A stretch of DNA of 64,000 bases, taken from the NCBI RefSeq assembly GCF_013401995.1, contig NZ_JACBJI010000003.1:248001-312000 (forward strand), read 5' to 3'. Numbering within the stretch: the stretch's first letter is position 1; each line of letters opens with the position of its first letter. A program made the translations under genes and the position numbers. Shown piece after piece: positions 33,977 through 43,450 of the stretch. The notes below the pieces were generated by a model. It was given only the letters and a program-made list of their open reading frames with translations, did not search any database and was not told the DNA's origin. This stretch comes from Flavobacterium agri (lineage in GTDB: Bacteria > Bacteroidota > Bacteroidia > Flavobacteriales > Flavobacteriaceae).

Positions 33977-34984
33977 ATGTACAATTCCAAAATATCGGGC
34001 CTCGGTTTTTATGTACCTGAAAACGTGGTCACAAACGACGATCTTTCCAAAATCATGGATACAAATGACGCCTGGATTCAAGAGCGCACGGGGATTCAAG
34101 AAAGACGGCACATCATAAAAGGCGAGGACACGACCACATCGATGGGTGTGAAAGCCGCACGTATTGCGATGGAACGCGCAAAAGTAGGAGCCGAAGACAT
34201 CGACTTCGTGATTTTCGCGACGTTGAGTCCCGATTATTATTTTCCGGGTCCGGGCGTTTTGGTGCAAAAAGAACTCGGATTGCGTACCGTTGGCGCGTTG
34301 GACGTAAGAAATCAATGTTCCGGATTCGTATACGCGGTTTCTATCGCCGACCAATACATCAAGACGGGCATGTACAAAAACGTGCTTGTGATCGGTTCCG
34401 AAGTGCATTCTTTAGGTTTGGACATGACCGATCGCGGTCGCGCCGTTTCGGTAATTTTCGGCGACGGAGCAGGAGCGGCCGTGATGACGCGCGAAGAAGA
34501 TACGACCAAAGGAATCCTTTCGACACATCTGCATTCCGAAGGCGAACACGCACTCGAATTGACCGTTACCGCTCCGGGAATGGGCGGGCGTTGGGTCAGT
34601 GACATCATTGCCGACAACGACCCGAACGACGAAAGCTATTTGCCGCACATGAACGGCCAGTTCGTATTCAAGAATGCCGTAGTGCGTTTTTCGGAAGTCA
34701 TCATGGAAGGCCTTCAGAAAAACGATCTTCAGGTTTCCGACATCGATATGTTGATTCCGCACCAGGCGAACCTGCGCATCTCTCAATTCATCCAACAGAA
34801 ATTCGCGCTTGGGGACGACAAGGTGTTCAACAATATCCAGAAATACGGCAATACCACGGCCGCGTCTGTGCCGATAGCGTTGACCGAGGCTTGGGAAGCC
34901 GGTAAAATCAAGGAAGGCGACCTCGTCGTGCTCGCGGCTTTCGGGTCGGGATTCACTTGGGCAAGCGCGATCATCCGTTGGTAA
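33977..34984 (+). CDS. 3-oxoacyl-ACP synthase III family (KAS III / FabH-like)
   Basis: 335 aa from ATG 33977 (MYNSKISGLGFYVPEN); the upstream nine codons are doubtful. Catalytic triad is visible: Cys114 (VRNQCSGFVYA), His262 (IPHQANLRIS) and Asn292 (YGNTTAASVP). The N-terminal TNDDLSKIMDTNDAWIQERTGI is a standard FabH signature. KAS III condenses an acyl-CoA with malonyl-ACP to start fatty acid chains; flavobacteria have several paralogues and this one might also serve a dedicated pathway. The spacing is slightly longer than E. coli FabH, which fits a paralogue. The L,D-transpeptidase follows after 15 bp. Confidence 0.93.
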   Translation: MYNSKISGLGFYVPENVVTNDDLSKIMDTNDAWIQERTGIQERRHIIKGEDTTTSMGVKAARIAMERAKVGAEDIDFVIFATLSPDYYFPGPGVLVQKELGLRTVGALDVRNQCSGFVYAVSIADQYIKTGMYKNVLVIGSEVHSLGLDMTDRGRAVSVIFGDGAGAAVMTREEDTTKGILSTHLHSEGEHALELTVTAPGMGGRWVSDIIADNDPNDESYLPHMNGQFVFKNAVVRFSEVIMEGLQKNDLQVSDIDMLIPHQANLRISQFIQQKFALGDDKVFNNIQKYGNTTAASVPIALTEAWEAGKIKEGDLVVLAAFGSGFTWASAIIRW

Positions 34985-34999
34985 ACAAAACTGCGGCCT

Positions 35000-35494
35000 A
35001 TGATTTTAGTGACCATAGGATCTTTGCTGGCGTATTATTTCTGGCCTTCCAAAAAACTGCCGAAAGAGGCGCGTATCGACTTTATCGAAGTTTGGAAATC
35101 AAAGCGCAAAATGGATGTTTTCGGAAACGGCAAACTTTTAAAAACCTATCGTATAGCTTTGGGCAAAAATCCTGGCGGACGTAAAGAATTTGAAGGAGAC
35201 AACCGCACGCCCGAAGGTTCATACCTAATCAACGCGCGTAATCCGAACAGCAAATTCTACAAAAACCTCGGGATTTCATATCCGAACGAATCCGATTTGA
35301 GGCATGCCGAAGCATTAGGTAAGCCTGCAGGCGGCGACATCAAAATACACGGACTGAGAAACGGTCGCGGCTATCGCGGGAAATTCCATCGGTTGAAGAA
35401 TTGGACGGCGGGTTGTATTGCGGTTACCAATAGCGAAATGGATGAACTGTTCGAATCGGTGACCGACAATGCACGTATTACAATCCATCCATAA
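35000..35494 (+). CDS. L,D-transpeptidase (YkuD domain)
   Basis: 164 aa. A short N-terminal hydrophobic segment (MILVTIGSLLAYYFW) anchors it in the inner membrane. The YkuD domain spans about 25-160 with the motif KIHGLRNGRGY (His) and TAGCIAVTNSEMDEL (catalytic Cys) 20-odd residues later. It forms 3-3 peptidoglycan cross-links or attaches lipoproteins, acting in the periplasm. It is 15 bp downstream of the KAS III gene and 3 bp upstream of the next gene, forming a three-gene run. This is the classical YkuD form; the gene at 20331 is the YkuD_2 form. Confidence 0.93.
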   Translation: MILVTIGSLLAYYFWPSKKLPKEARIDFIEVWKSKRKMDVFGNGKLLKTYRIALGKNPGGRKEFEGDNRTPEGSYLINARNPNSKFYKNLGISYPNESDLRHAEALGKPAGGDIKIHGLRNGRGYRGKFHRLKNWTAGCIAVTNSEMDELFESVTDNARITIHP

Positions 35495-35497
35495 AAA

Positions 35498-36136
35498 ATG
35501 GGAAGACAAACCAAGCAAGCCAATAAAAAAAAGAAGAAAACCACTGCGGAAAAAAGACGCGAAAACCTGATATATAGGATTTACGTCGGTTTTGCCATCG
35601 CATTTTTATTGTATACCTGTTTTGCCGAGCCTTGGATTGTCGGAAAAGACTACGACCGCTTGTTGTATTTTACAGCATTGCCTTTGAGTGTCGGTATGGT
35701 CGTGCTTGCGATCGTCTGTCGTGGTTGGCTCAAGGAAATTTTTACCGAAGACGGCAATCTTCCTAAAGACGGCATTCTTCCTAAAATTGCAGCGGTTATA
35801 TTGTTGCCGCTGATGGCGATCGTTTTCCTGTATCCGACCGTAGGTTTTATAGCGAATGTCATTTGGGATCGCATCAATTTGAATGAAGCCCAAAACAAAC
35901 CCGCAAAAACCTTCAGATGCGCTATCTGGGATTTCCATAAAAAACGTTCGACAAGAGGCAGCAATAGTATTTACTTTAATTTTAAAGGGGAAAGCGAAAG
36001 TTTTAATGTCAGTAAGGAAACCATCAAAAAATACGTGAATGAGGATCCGAAGGACTATTATCTGGAAATTACGGTTCGCGAAGGGATTATGGGGAACTAT
36101 GTCGTCGATGATTGGGATGTGGTGAAAAGGGATTGA
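35498..36136 (+). CDS. Hypothetical membrane protein with a C-terminal soluble domain
   Basis: 212 aa. A very basic head (KQANKKKKKTTAEKRR, residues 5-20) precedes three hydrophobic segments (about 26-44, 54-75, 97-118). Then comes an ~85-residue soluble domain with mixed strands ending DDWDVVKRD. The basic head suggests a cytosolic N-terminus. No family recognised. The C-terminal domain may face the periplasm and could interact with envelope enzymes, given the transpeptidase gene 3 bp upstream and likely co-transcription, but that is inference. Confidence 0.7.
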   Translation: MGRQTKQANKKKKKTTAEKRRENLIYRIYVGFAIAFLLYTCFAEPWIVGKDYDRLLYFTALPLSVGMVVLAIVCRGWLKEIFTEDGNLPKDGILPKIAAVILLPLMAIVFLYPTVGFIANVIWDRINLNEAQNKPAKTFRCAIWDFHKKRSTRGSNSIYFNFKGESESFNVSKETIKKYVNEDPKDYYLEITVREGIMGNYVVDDWDVVKRD

Positions 36137-36165
36137 TTTTTTTGGTGAAGGAAGCATCACGAAAA

Positions 36166-36206
36166 ACAAAACAAAAAACAAACCCCGGGTGCATTACGCC
36201 CAGGGT
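36166..36206 (-). terminator. Terminator of the outer-membrane beta-barrel gene
   Basis: On the minus strand AACCCTGGGC...GCCCGGGGTT-type stem (AACCC/GGGTT plus GGGC/GCCC) is followed by a T-rich stretch. It lies about 64 bp past the stop at 36270. Confidence 0.55.
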
Positions 36207-36269
36207 TCTCACCAAACAAAATAAATTTCTTTAACTCAATTTCTAAATTTATTTTTTGAAGCAGGACAT

Positions 36270-38642
36270 TTAGAACATCCCGCCGCCTTGTTTAGTATTG
36301 TCTTCACGTTGCCTACGTTCCATCGCGCGGTTTTTTCCGGCTCCGAACATATAGTTTAGGCCTACGTAAACCGATTGGCTTTCCCATTGGAACTGGCCCG
36401 TTTGCGGATACGGGTTGTCGCCTTCGAAACGAAAGCGCTGCGTGTAGAAAATATCGTTCCAACGCACGCTCACCGTGGCTTTGTTGCTCAAGAACGAATA
36501 ACGTGCTCCGATATCAGCCTTGTACATCGCCTGCGGATTGAACTGAATGCCGTCCACCTTACTGCGGTAGAATCCGAAAACGAGGAAACTCAAGTTCTTG
36601 GTCGCCTTGAAATTGCTGTTCAAACGCGCGTTCAGAGCCGAAGCCGTCACTTTTTTGGTCGTAAACTCGAATTCGCCCGTGTCTTCGTTGCGCAAGGATA
36701 CCAAACCTTGTTGCTTGATACTTGAGAAATCTACGGCCGGCTGTACATCCCACCATCTTGTGATTTTGTAGTTGGCCGAAACCTCGAAACCGAAAGCCGT
36801 ATTGTCGTCGAAATTGTCGTAAGTCATGATCTGCTTGTTCTCGTTGTCGGGATCCGGGTACAAAATTCGGTTGATCTCATCTTGTATGTTGCGCAAGAAA
36901 ACGCCCGCACTCACAGAACCTTTTTCCAATTTACGCGTGTAGTTCACTTCTACCGAATTCGTGAATTGTGGATCGAGCTCCGGATTCCCTACAGATGTAA
37001 CAAGCGGCGTCGAAAATTCCCTAATCGGGCTCGTCTGATCCAATCCAGGACGATCGACGCGACGGCTGTAACTCATCTGGAACATGTTGTTTTCGCTAGG
37101 CGAGTAGGTAAGGGAAGCCGATGGGTAAAGCGTGATGTAATCGTCTTCGTACGCATCGTCACCGTTCAGGATCGCTTCCACCTTATAACTTTCGAAACGC
37201 GCGCCCAACTGATAGCTGAATTTGCCGAGTTTCTGTCCGAAAGTGGCATAAGCCGAATAAATGTCGAAGTTGTAGTAATAATAAGCTGTTCCGGGTAATT
37301 CGGTGTGATAGTCGTTTTGTGAACGGTTGAAGCGGGTTTCCACACCCAATTCAAGCGTCGATTTTTCACCGATAGGCGTCACGAAATCGGCGTTCAAAGT
37401 CGTCAATTGTCGGTGGTTCAACGTCGAATCCTTATATCCGGTGTCAATCACCGACGGATCGTCGTAATTGCTGAAATAATCCGCATTCTGGTCGCTCTTG
37501 GCCGCATTGTGGTTCAATTCGATGTCGAGCGTGCGTCCTTCCTTGTCGAAAAGATGCTTGTACGCGATGTTGTACGCGCCTTCGTGGTTCTTGTCGCGGT
37601 AATCGCCTTTCTGGATTTGGGCTTCGTTGATGTTTGTCGAATTGATGTCGGTCACGATCGTCGTCCCGCCATGGAAGATGTTCTGGTTGGTGTACACCGA
37701 AATCGTGTTCTTGTCGTTGAGGTAATAATCGATACCGAATTTCACGAGGTTCGAGTTGTTGTCGTTCATCACGTCGATGGCCTGGCGCGTGCCGTTGTCG
37801 AGCCTGCGGATGTCGCCTTCGTTGAAACGCTCGCTGAAATCGTTGCCATATGTTCCGAAGAAATTCACTTTGCCGGTGCGGTAATTCCAGTTCATCGAGC
37901 TGTTGAATTTAGGCGTACGCGCAACGGTCACACCCGAATTGATGCTTGCGTTGAAACCGTCGTTCGCGTTCTTGTGCAACACGATGTTGATGATACCCGA
38001 CATACCTTCGGGATTGTATTTCGCGCTCGGATTCGTGATCAGTTCGATTTTTTTGATCGATGTGGACGGGATTTGTTTGAGAAGCGTCGCGGCATCGGTA
38101 TTCGTCGGACGGCCGTCGATAAGGATGCGCACGTTCTCGTTTCCGCGAAGCGATATTTTTCCGTCCTGATCGACGTTTACCGACGGGATGTTGTTCATGA
38201 TCTCGGAAGCCGTCGCGCCTGCCGTAGTCAAGTCTTTACCGACGTTGACGACTTTGCGGTCGATTTTCTGTTCGATGGTGGAACGTTCGGCCACTACGTT
38301 GACTTCCTTGAGTTGGACGGCGTCTTCGGCAATCGAAATCGTGCCCAACGACGCTTTTTGTCCCGCTGTGAGCGCTACTTCCTGAGAATGGGTTTTGTAG
38401 CCCATGAACTGTACTTCGACCTGATAGGTTTTGGGTTCGAGCTTTTCGATGTTGAAATTTCCGGCATCGTCCGTAATGCCCCCGGTCACGACCTTTCCGT
38501 CGAATTTGACTACTACGGAGACATAAGAAAGCGGAGCGCCATTCGCCTTGTCGGTGACCTTTCCGCTAAGGGAAGCTAAGCTTTGGGCATGCGCAGAGAA
38601 CAAGGTCGCCAACAGGCAAACCAATAGTAATTTGAGTTTCAT
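36270..38642 (-). CDS. Outer-membrane beta-barrel protein with CarboxypepD_reg domain (OMP_b-brl_3 / TonB-like)
   Basis: 790 aa from ATG 38642 (MKLKLLLVCLLATLFSAHAQS). Signal peptide, then a carboxypeptidase-regulatory-like beta-sandwich (about 22-110, ASLSGKVTDKANGAPLSYVSVV). A plug-like domain follows (SEIMNNIPSVNVDQDGKISLRGNENVRILIDGR, ~150-235), and then a ~550-residue beta-barrel with repeated aromatic-ended strands. It ends in an acidic, Gly-rich tail (RQREDNTKQGGGMF). This layout matches the PF14905-type outer-membrane beta-barrel family. Ligand unknown and no SusD partner is present. An inverted repeat just upstream (38675-38714) may be an operator. Confidence 0.9.
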   Translation of the reverse strand: MKLKLLLVCLLATLFSAHAQSLASLSGKVTDKANGAPLSYVSVVVKFDGKVVTGGITDDAGNFNIEKLEPKTYQVEVQFMGYKTHSQEVALTAGQKASLGTISIAEDAVQLKEVNVVAERSTIEQKIDRKVVNVGKDLTTAGATASEIMNNIPSVNVDQDGKISLRGNENVRILIDGRPTNTDAATLLKQIPSTSIKKIELITNPSAKYNPEGMSGIINIVLHKNANDGFNASINSGVTVARTPKFNSSMNWNYRTGKVNFFGTYGNDFSERFNEGDIRRLDNGTRQAIDVMNDNNSNLVKFGIDYYLNDKNTISVYTNQNIFHGGTTIVTDINSTNINEAQIQKGDYRDKNHEGAYNIAYKHLFDKEGRTLDIELNHNAAKSDQNADYFSNYDDPSVIDTGYKDSTLNHRQLTTLNADFVTPIGEKSTLELGVETRFNRSQNDYHTELPGTAYYYYNFDIYSAYATFGQKLGKFSYQLGARFESYKVEAILNGDDAYEDDYITLYPSASLTYSPSENNMFQMSYSRRVDRPGLDQTSPIREFSTPLVTSVGNPELDPQFTNSVEVNYTRKLEKGSVSAGVFLRNIQDEINRILYPDPDNENKQIMTYDNFDDNTAFGFEVSANYKITRWWDVQPAVDFSSIKQQGLVSLRNEDTGEFEFTTKKVTASALNARLNSNFKATKNLSFLVFGFYRSKVDGIQFNPQAMYKADIGARYSFLSNKATVSVRWNDIFYTQRFRFEGDNPYPQTGQFQWESQSVYVGLNYMFGAGKNRAMERRQREDNTKQGGGMF

Positions 38643-38674
38643 TGTTCGATTAGATTGATGATTATGACGCAAAA

Positions 38675-38714
38675 GTAATACAACTGGAAGTTAGTTTGTA
38701 TTACATAGTACTAT
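38675..38714 (-). promoter_or_regulatory. Possible operator: inverted repeat plus palindrome upstream of the OMP gene
   Basis: GTAATACAA (38675-38683) and its complement TTGTATTAC (38696-38704) are separated by 12 bp, and the perfect palindrome ATAGTACTAT follows (38705-38714). The pair sits 33 bp upstream of the ATG at 38642. Such sites suit a dimeric repressor; the regulator is not identified. The TACT/AGTA half-sites recall PadR-type sites, which is inference. Confidence 0.4.
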
Positions 38715-38796
38715 TTTTAGCAAAGTTTAACATTTATTTAATTAGGTTGCGTCGTGTGCATAAGACTAAACAGAAGGCCTATTGTTACAAGGAATT

Positions 38797-38833
38797 CAAA
38801 AAAAAAGAGGTTCCGTGCTCGCGGAACCTCTTT
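38797..38833 (-). terminator. Terminator of the T9SS repeat-protein gene
   Basis: Perfect 12-bp stem AAAGAGGTTCCG / CGGAACCTCTTT with a 6-nt loop, followed on the minus strand by more than nine T. It lies 22 bp past the stop at 38855. Confidence 0.92.
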
Positions 38834-38854
38834 GAAAATCCAATATGAGATACT

Positions 38855-41800
38855 TTATCGTTTCATCGAGAAGTGGGCACGGAATTCTTTGTCTTTTCCG
38901 CCTTCGGTATAGTTTACTGTAAACCAGTAATCTGTAGAAGGCATGACTTTTCCGTTGTACGTTCCGTCCCAACCTTGTCCGTTAGGCGTGATTTGCGTGA
39001 GCAGTTTTCCGTAACGGTCAAAAATGCTGATTTTCGAATTCAATTGCGCTTTAAGATCCTTGATGTTCCAGGTGTCGTTCGCTCCATCGCCGTTAGGAGT
39101 GAAGAAATGTGGATAATTCACCACGAGCGCGGTTGTCTGTGCTGTTCCGCAACCGTTCTTGTCACGTACGGTCACGATGTGCGTTCCCGAAGTCACGTTC
39201 TCGAATACGTTGCTGTCTTGCCAAGCGCCTTCGTCCAATTGGTATTCGTAGTCTCCCGTTCCGACGGCAGTTATGGTAATCGACATATTATCGCTGAAAT
39301 CGGGGCTGGTCTGATACGTCACTACCGCAGGTTCAGAACCTTGTACGGTAACGGTTACCGGCATCGAGATACAGCCCGTAGCGTTGCTGACCGCGATAAC
39401 GGTATAATCTCCGGGCAAGACCGCTGTATAATTGCTCGATGTTCCTACAACATCGCCGGCTTCATTGAGCCATTGGAACGTATGGGTGCTTGCACTCAAT
39501 CCGCTGTGGATCACGAACGGGTTCAAAAGCGTCTGGGTTTCCGAATCGAAACAAATGATTCCGCCTTGAGGTGTAGGTTCGGGCAATTTGTTCACGTGAA
39601 GTGCGATGGCGCGTACATCGAAACAATTCGGAGCCAGAGAATTCACGACTCTTACAAAAACATTCGGCAAAGATGTAGACGTCACTGGGTTGAGTGCAGA
39701 TGTAGCGTCGGACATGCTCTCGTGATACGTCACAGAGAATTCAGATCCGGTCTGGCTGCCCAAAACCGTTGCTGTCAATGCGCTCAGGTCGAAGGCGGTA
39801 AGGCCGTCGTTGGTTCCGTCCTCGTCGCAAGTCGTAGCCGTGGCTGCTGGAACTGCATTTGCGACTGGTTCAGGCACAATCGTCACTACGAACGAGCTTT
39901 CATCCGTACAACTCGGGTTGAAAGGCGAGTGTGCATATACGTAAATCGTAGCCGTCTGGGTAATGTGCGCACCGGCGTTCAAGTGGTTTCCTGTTCCGCC
40001 AGGTCCGGTGTAATAACTGCCGATGGTCAAAGCCGGAAGCGTGTAACTTTCGCAAGTGGTCACCGCAGGCAATTCGTCTACGTTGAAAATCGTGAGGTTG
40101 AACGAGACTTCATCGGTACAGTTCGGAGTCGTTCCCGTTTCAGCATACACGTAAACCGTCTGGCTTGTCGTAAGAATATCTCCAGCGTGTAACTGTGTGC
40201 CTGTCTTGTTCGGTCCTGTATAGTAATCGCCTTGGGCTAGAACCGGCAATTCATAAGAGTTACAAACGAATTGGTTGGCGATCGATGCCAATTGAGGCGA
40301 ATTGTTGATCGTAATCTGGAATTGGTTCTCATCGATACAATTGATACGCTCTCCCGATTCGGTATAGATGTAAAGCGTAGTCGATGCCGTGATCACGTTT
40401 CCTGCAAACAAAGCGTCACCTTCGGCATTGTTCGTCGGTCCTCCCGAATTCTTGAAATAATTACCCACGGTAAGCGGTTGCAATACATAGCTGTCGCAAG
40501 CGGTAACCGGCGCTGGCGAATCGGCTTCAATAGAGAAAATACTGATCTCGAAGCTGTTTTCGGCCGTACAGAAAGGCGCTTGCGTGCTTTGTGCATAAAT
40601 ATAAAGCACTTGAGTTTCGGTGATGACCGTTCCCGCAGGAAGCATGGTGCCTGTTCCGCCAGGTCCGGTGTAATAATTCCCGACGCCAAGTGGTGTAAGT
40701 GTATATGAGTTACATACGTCGATGTTCGAACGCGAATCGATCGGCGGCGCCGGATTTATCGTAACCGTAAAGCTGTTCTGGTTGCTGCAGCTTGCGTTCA
40801 ATTGCTTGTAGATGTATATCGTCTGGGTAGTGGTGATCAAATCGCCAGCGCTCAATTGGTCGCCTGTTCCGCCGCTTCCGGTGAAATATTCGCCATTGGT
40901 AAGAGCCGGTAATACGAAACCGCCACAAACGCTTTGGTTAGGCACAGAATCGATCGGCGGCTGAGAAATGTTGAGGTTGAAGTGGCGATCTGGGTCGCAA
41001 TCTGTTCCTCCAGCCACGTAAATGTAAACGGTTTGAGGCGTCGCGATGACCGTTCCTGCAGGCAACAAAGTTCCTGTTCCGCCTGGACCTGTATAATAAT
41101 TTCCGATCGGAAGCGCAGGCAACGGATAACCCGCACACTGATTCACATCCGAAGGCACGTCCATACCGATGAAAACCGTGAAACTATCTTCGGAAGTACA
41201 GCTGAATTCCGCTGTTCCCGTTTGGGCGAACACGTAATACGTTGTCGTAGCGGTCACGACAGTTCCGGCGGCTACCGTTGCGCCTTGTCCGCCAGGTTGG
41301 GTGTAATAGTTTCCTACGGCAAGCGTCGGAAGTGTATAAGAAGTACAGTTAAATACATTGTCAAAAGTACCTACGTTCACGTTGTTTACGATGGTCACGT
41401 CAAAATCGGTGTCGATCACGCAAAACGGTGCTACTTCGGTAATGAAATAGTAGTAAAGCGTTTGGGACGACGTGATTTGCGTACCAGCTGGAATCGGGCT
41501 TCCTTGCCCTCCTGGCTGTGTGAAAAACGCACCGTATTCCGGCGTTCCAACCGTGTAACTGCCACAATAGGTGCCATCGCCTGGCGACATTGTCAAAGGA
41601 TCGACGATCGTAACCTTGAAATTGCTTGCAGAGCTACAGTTAGGCGGTCCGCCCGGTTGGTTGAAAATGTAAATGGTTTGGGTTTCGGTAATGACATCGC
41701 CAGCAAAAAGAGGGTCGCCTGTACCGCCCGGAGCCGTGAAATAATTTCCGTTCGTAAGCGCAGGCAACACGTAGTTCTCACACACGATCACATCTTCAAG

Positions 41801-43450
41801 AACGTCCACCTCAGGCAAAGGCAAAACAGTAACGGTGAACGAAGTCGTTACGAAACAATTAGTATCCGAAACGTTCTGTACGCGAACATAGATTACCTGT
41901 CCGTTTGTAGCCGTAGTATTTACACCGTAAGGATTCGCGCCGGAATTGGCGTCGGCTTGGGTGGCGTGGTACGTTACAAGGTTCAATGCAGGAGATTGCC
42001 CGTTAAGGATGCCCGCAGTCTGATTGTTGAGATTGATCGTCGCGAAATGTTGTGTCAGCGATCTTTCGCAAGTCGTGATATTTTGCGGTTGTGTGATTGT
42101 CGGACCGTTGGTTACCGAAAGCTGGAAAGGTTTCACCGTAAAACAACCCGTTGCAGGATTGTTGATGCGAACGTAAACCGTTTGGTTACCAGGACTTGAA
42201 TAGTTGGACGGAAGCGGGCTTGCGTTGTTGTTCGCATTAGCCTCCGAAGCAAAATAAGCCACGGTCGTGCCCGACGGAAGGCCAGCCGTTACGATAGGCG
42301 TATTCAACGCCAAATTGTAGGAGTAGCTGGCAGCACCGGTGTCGCACTTGTATAAAGTAGTAGGGTTAGGTGTCGTAAATTCCGGATAGAACTCGATGTT
42401 GATCGAATCGGTAGTCGCCTGGCACGAATTCGTGATAGGCGCATACGTCACGCTGTATGTTCCGGGTTGGATCACGTTGATAGACGGACCTGTAGCGCCT
42501 GGGATCATCAGGTTGTTTCTTTTCCACGAGAATGTATATTCCGCCGGATTCAAGCCAGAGCTCAAAACATAAGTCTGTCCGAAGCAGATCGCCGTGTGGT
42601 TGGCAACAGTCAGATCAAGTCCCAAAACCTGTTGACCGATGTTGAAACTGTCCGAAGCGATGAAAATAGCCGAATCCGATTCCGCATCGGTACGGTCGGC
42701 GATCACAAGCTTGATGTGGTAAGGCGTGTTCGGCGTCAAAGTCGAGCTCGCGTTCATCAAAACCGTCTGTCCGTTGAAATTGGTGGCCGAACCTGCCGCA
42801 GCCGATCCTCCGTTGAAGCTCCCGAAATACTGGGCGTTCGCCGAAGGACAAGACGAATTGTACAAAAAGTCGCGGATCGTAACCACCGAAATCGGCAAGT
42901 TCGTACTCGGAACCACGGCAAGGTTGGTCGTAACTCCCGTGTTCATGTTCGTCAGTAGGAAGGCGAACGCGTCCGAGAATTGGCATTGAAAGTTTCCGTA
43001 TTCTTCAGAAGCAAATACGAAATCGAAATTAAACTGGGGCGAAATAGGGGTGAAATCAAATTCAAGGACCGTTGCATTGGTCGAATTCATCGAGATGCCG
43101 GCTTGGGCCAAAGTAGTCTCGAGAGAAGGGTCTCCCGGCCAGTTCGCGGCACCATCGTTGAGCATGCTCGTGTTCGGGCCTACAGAATGCAAGGCGTCGC
43201 CAGTACTTAGGATCACACCTGCCTGCATCGGGAAATTAGGATTTGTGTTCTGGAAATAACCGATCCCGTTCGTCGAACCGAAATTCGTACCCGTGCTCCA
43301 CGTAATGTTGTTCGCCTCCACGCAAGGGGAATTGATCAACACGTTGTTTACGAGTTGGGGCACCGAATAGGAATTGGTGTTCACCGTGATCGACTGTGCG
43401 AATACTGGAAAAGAAAACGCAACAGTTAAAATGAGTAGGAATTTTTTCAT
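38855..43450 (-). CDS. Large secreted repeat protein with choice-of-anchor L head and T9SS type B sorting domain
   Basis: 1531 aa from ATG 43450 (MKKFLLILTVAFSFPVFAQS, signal peptide). Residues ~20-300 match the choice-of-anchor L domain (TGTNFGSTNGIGYF, FVFASEEYGNFQC). Then come Ig-like/SprB-type segments. About nine tandem ~70-aa repeats follow with consensus C-x-x-Y-x-LPxLxxGxYYT-GPGGTG-xxLxAG-xxIT-xTQTIYIY-...-C-T-x-x-x-SFxVTI (coded by ~39885-41815). The C-terminus (HFFTPNGDGANDTWNI.. IFDRYGKLL) is the gliding-associated type B sorting domain, so the product is exported by T9SS and shown on or released from the cell surface. A surface adhesin or matrix role is inferred. Conserved Cys pairs in each repeat suggest disulphides. 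It ends in a strong terminator. Confidence 0.93.
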   Translation of the reverse strand: MKKFLLILTVAFSFPVFAQSITVNTNSYSVPQLVNNVLINSPCVEANNITWSTGTNFGSTNGIGYFQNTNPNFPMQAGVILSTGDALHSVGPNTSMLNDGAANWPGDPSLETTLAQAGISMNSTNATVLEFDFTPISPQFNFDFVFASEEYGNFQCQFSDAFAFLLTNMNTGVTTNLAVVPSTNLPISVVTIRDFLYNSSCPSANAQYFGSFNGGSAAAGSATNFNGQTVLMNASSTLTPNTPYHIKLVIADRTDAESDSAIFIASDSFNIGQQVLGLDLTVANHTAICFGQTYVLSSGLNPAEYTFSWKRNNLMIPGATGPSINVIQPGTYSVTYAPITNSCQATTDSINIEFYPEFTTPNPTTLYKCDTGAASYSYNLALNTPIVTAGLPSGTTVAYFASEANANNNASPLPSNYSSPGNQTVYVRINNPATGCFTVKPFQLSVTNGPTITQPQNITTCERSLTQHFATINLNNQTAGILNGQSPALNLVTYHATQADANSGANPYGVNTTATNGQVIYVRVQNVSDTNCFVTTSFTVTVLPLPEVDVLEDVIVCENYVLPALTNGNYFTAPGGTGDPLFAGDVITETQTIYIFNQPGGPPNCSSASNFKVTIVDPLTMSPGDGTYCGSYTVGTPEYGAFFTQPGGQGSPIPAGTQITSSQTLYYYFITEVAPFCVIDTDFDVTIVNNVNVGTFDNVFNCTSYTLPTLAVGNYYTQPGGQGATVAAGTVVTATTTYYVFAQTGTAEFSCTSEDSFTVFIGMDVPSDVNQCAGYPLPALPIGNYYTGPGGTGTLLPAGTVIATPQTVYIYVAGGTDCDPDRHFNLNISQPPIDSVPNQSVCGGFVLPALTNGEYFTGSGGTGDQLSAGDLITTTQTIYIYKQLNASCSNQNSFTVTINPAPPIDSRSNIDVCNSYTLTPLGVGNYYTGPGGTGTMLPAGTVITETQVLYIYAQSTQAPFCTAENSFEISIFSIEADSPAPVTACDSYVLQPLTVGNYFKNSGGPTNNAEGDALFAGNVITASTTLYIYTESGERINCIDENQFQITINNSPQLASIANQFVCNSYELPVLAQGDYYTGPNKTGTQLHAGDILTTSQTVYVYAETGTTPNCTDEVSFNLTIFNVDELPAVTTCESYTLPALTIGSYYTGPGGTGNHLNAGAHITQTATIYVYAHSPFNPSCTDESSFVVTIVPEPVANAVPAATATTCDEDGTNDGLTAFDLSALTATVLGSQTGSEFSVTYHESMSDATSALNPVTSTSLPNVFVRVVNSLAPNCFDVRAIALHVNKLPEPTPQGGIICFDSETQTLLNPFVIHSGLSASTHTFQWLNEAGDVVGTSSNYTAVLPGDYTVIAVSNATGCISMPVTVTVQGSEPAVVTYQTSPDFSDNMSITITAVGTGDYEYQLDEGAWQDSNVFENVTSGTHIVTVRDKNGCGTAQTTALVVNYPHFFTPNGDGANDTWNIKDLKAQLNSKISIFDRYGKLLTQITPNGQGWDGTYNGKVMPSTDYWFTVNYTEGGKDKEFRAHFSMKR
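39885..41815 (-). repeat. Nine tandem ~210-bp coding repeats in the T9SS protein
   Basis: Copies of a ~70-codon unit with near-invariant YYTGPGGTG and AGxxITxTQTIYIY blocks can be counted by eye. They differ in the spacer lengths and in the GPGGTG variants (GPNKTG, SGGPTNN, QPGGQG). Nearly identical short DNA words between units make the region prone to recombination and to assembly collapse. Confidence 0.8.

Noticed and set aside
37407-38579. 390-aa open frame on the plus strand
   Set aside because: Antisense shadow of the outer-membrane barrel gene; Val/Arg/Phe-rich with no recognisable domain.
39885-41815. Possible CRISPR array
   Set aside because: The ~210-bp regular repeats are in-frame coding repeats of one protein; spacing and unit size do not fit CRISPR. 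No other direct-repeat/spacer array was seen.
40934-42199. 421-aa open frame on the plus strand
   Set aside because: Antisense to the repeat region of the T9SS protein; its apparent repeats only mirror the coding repeats.
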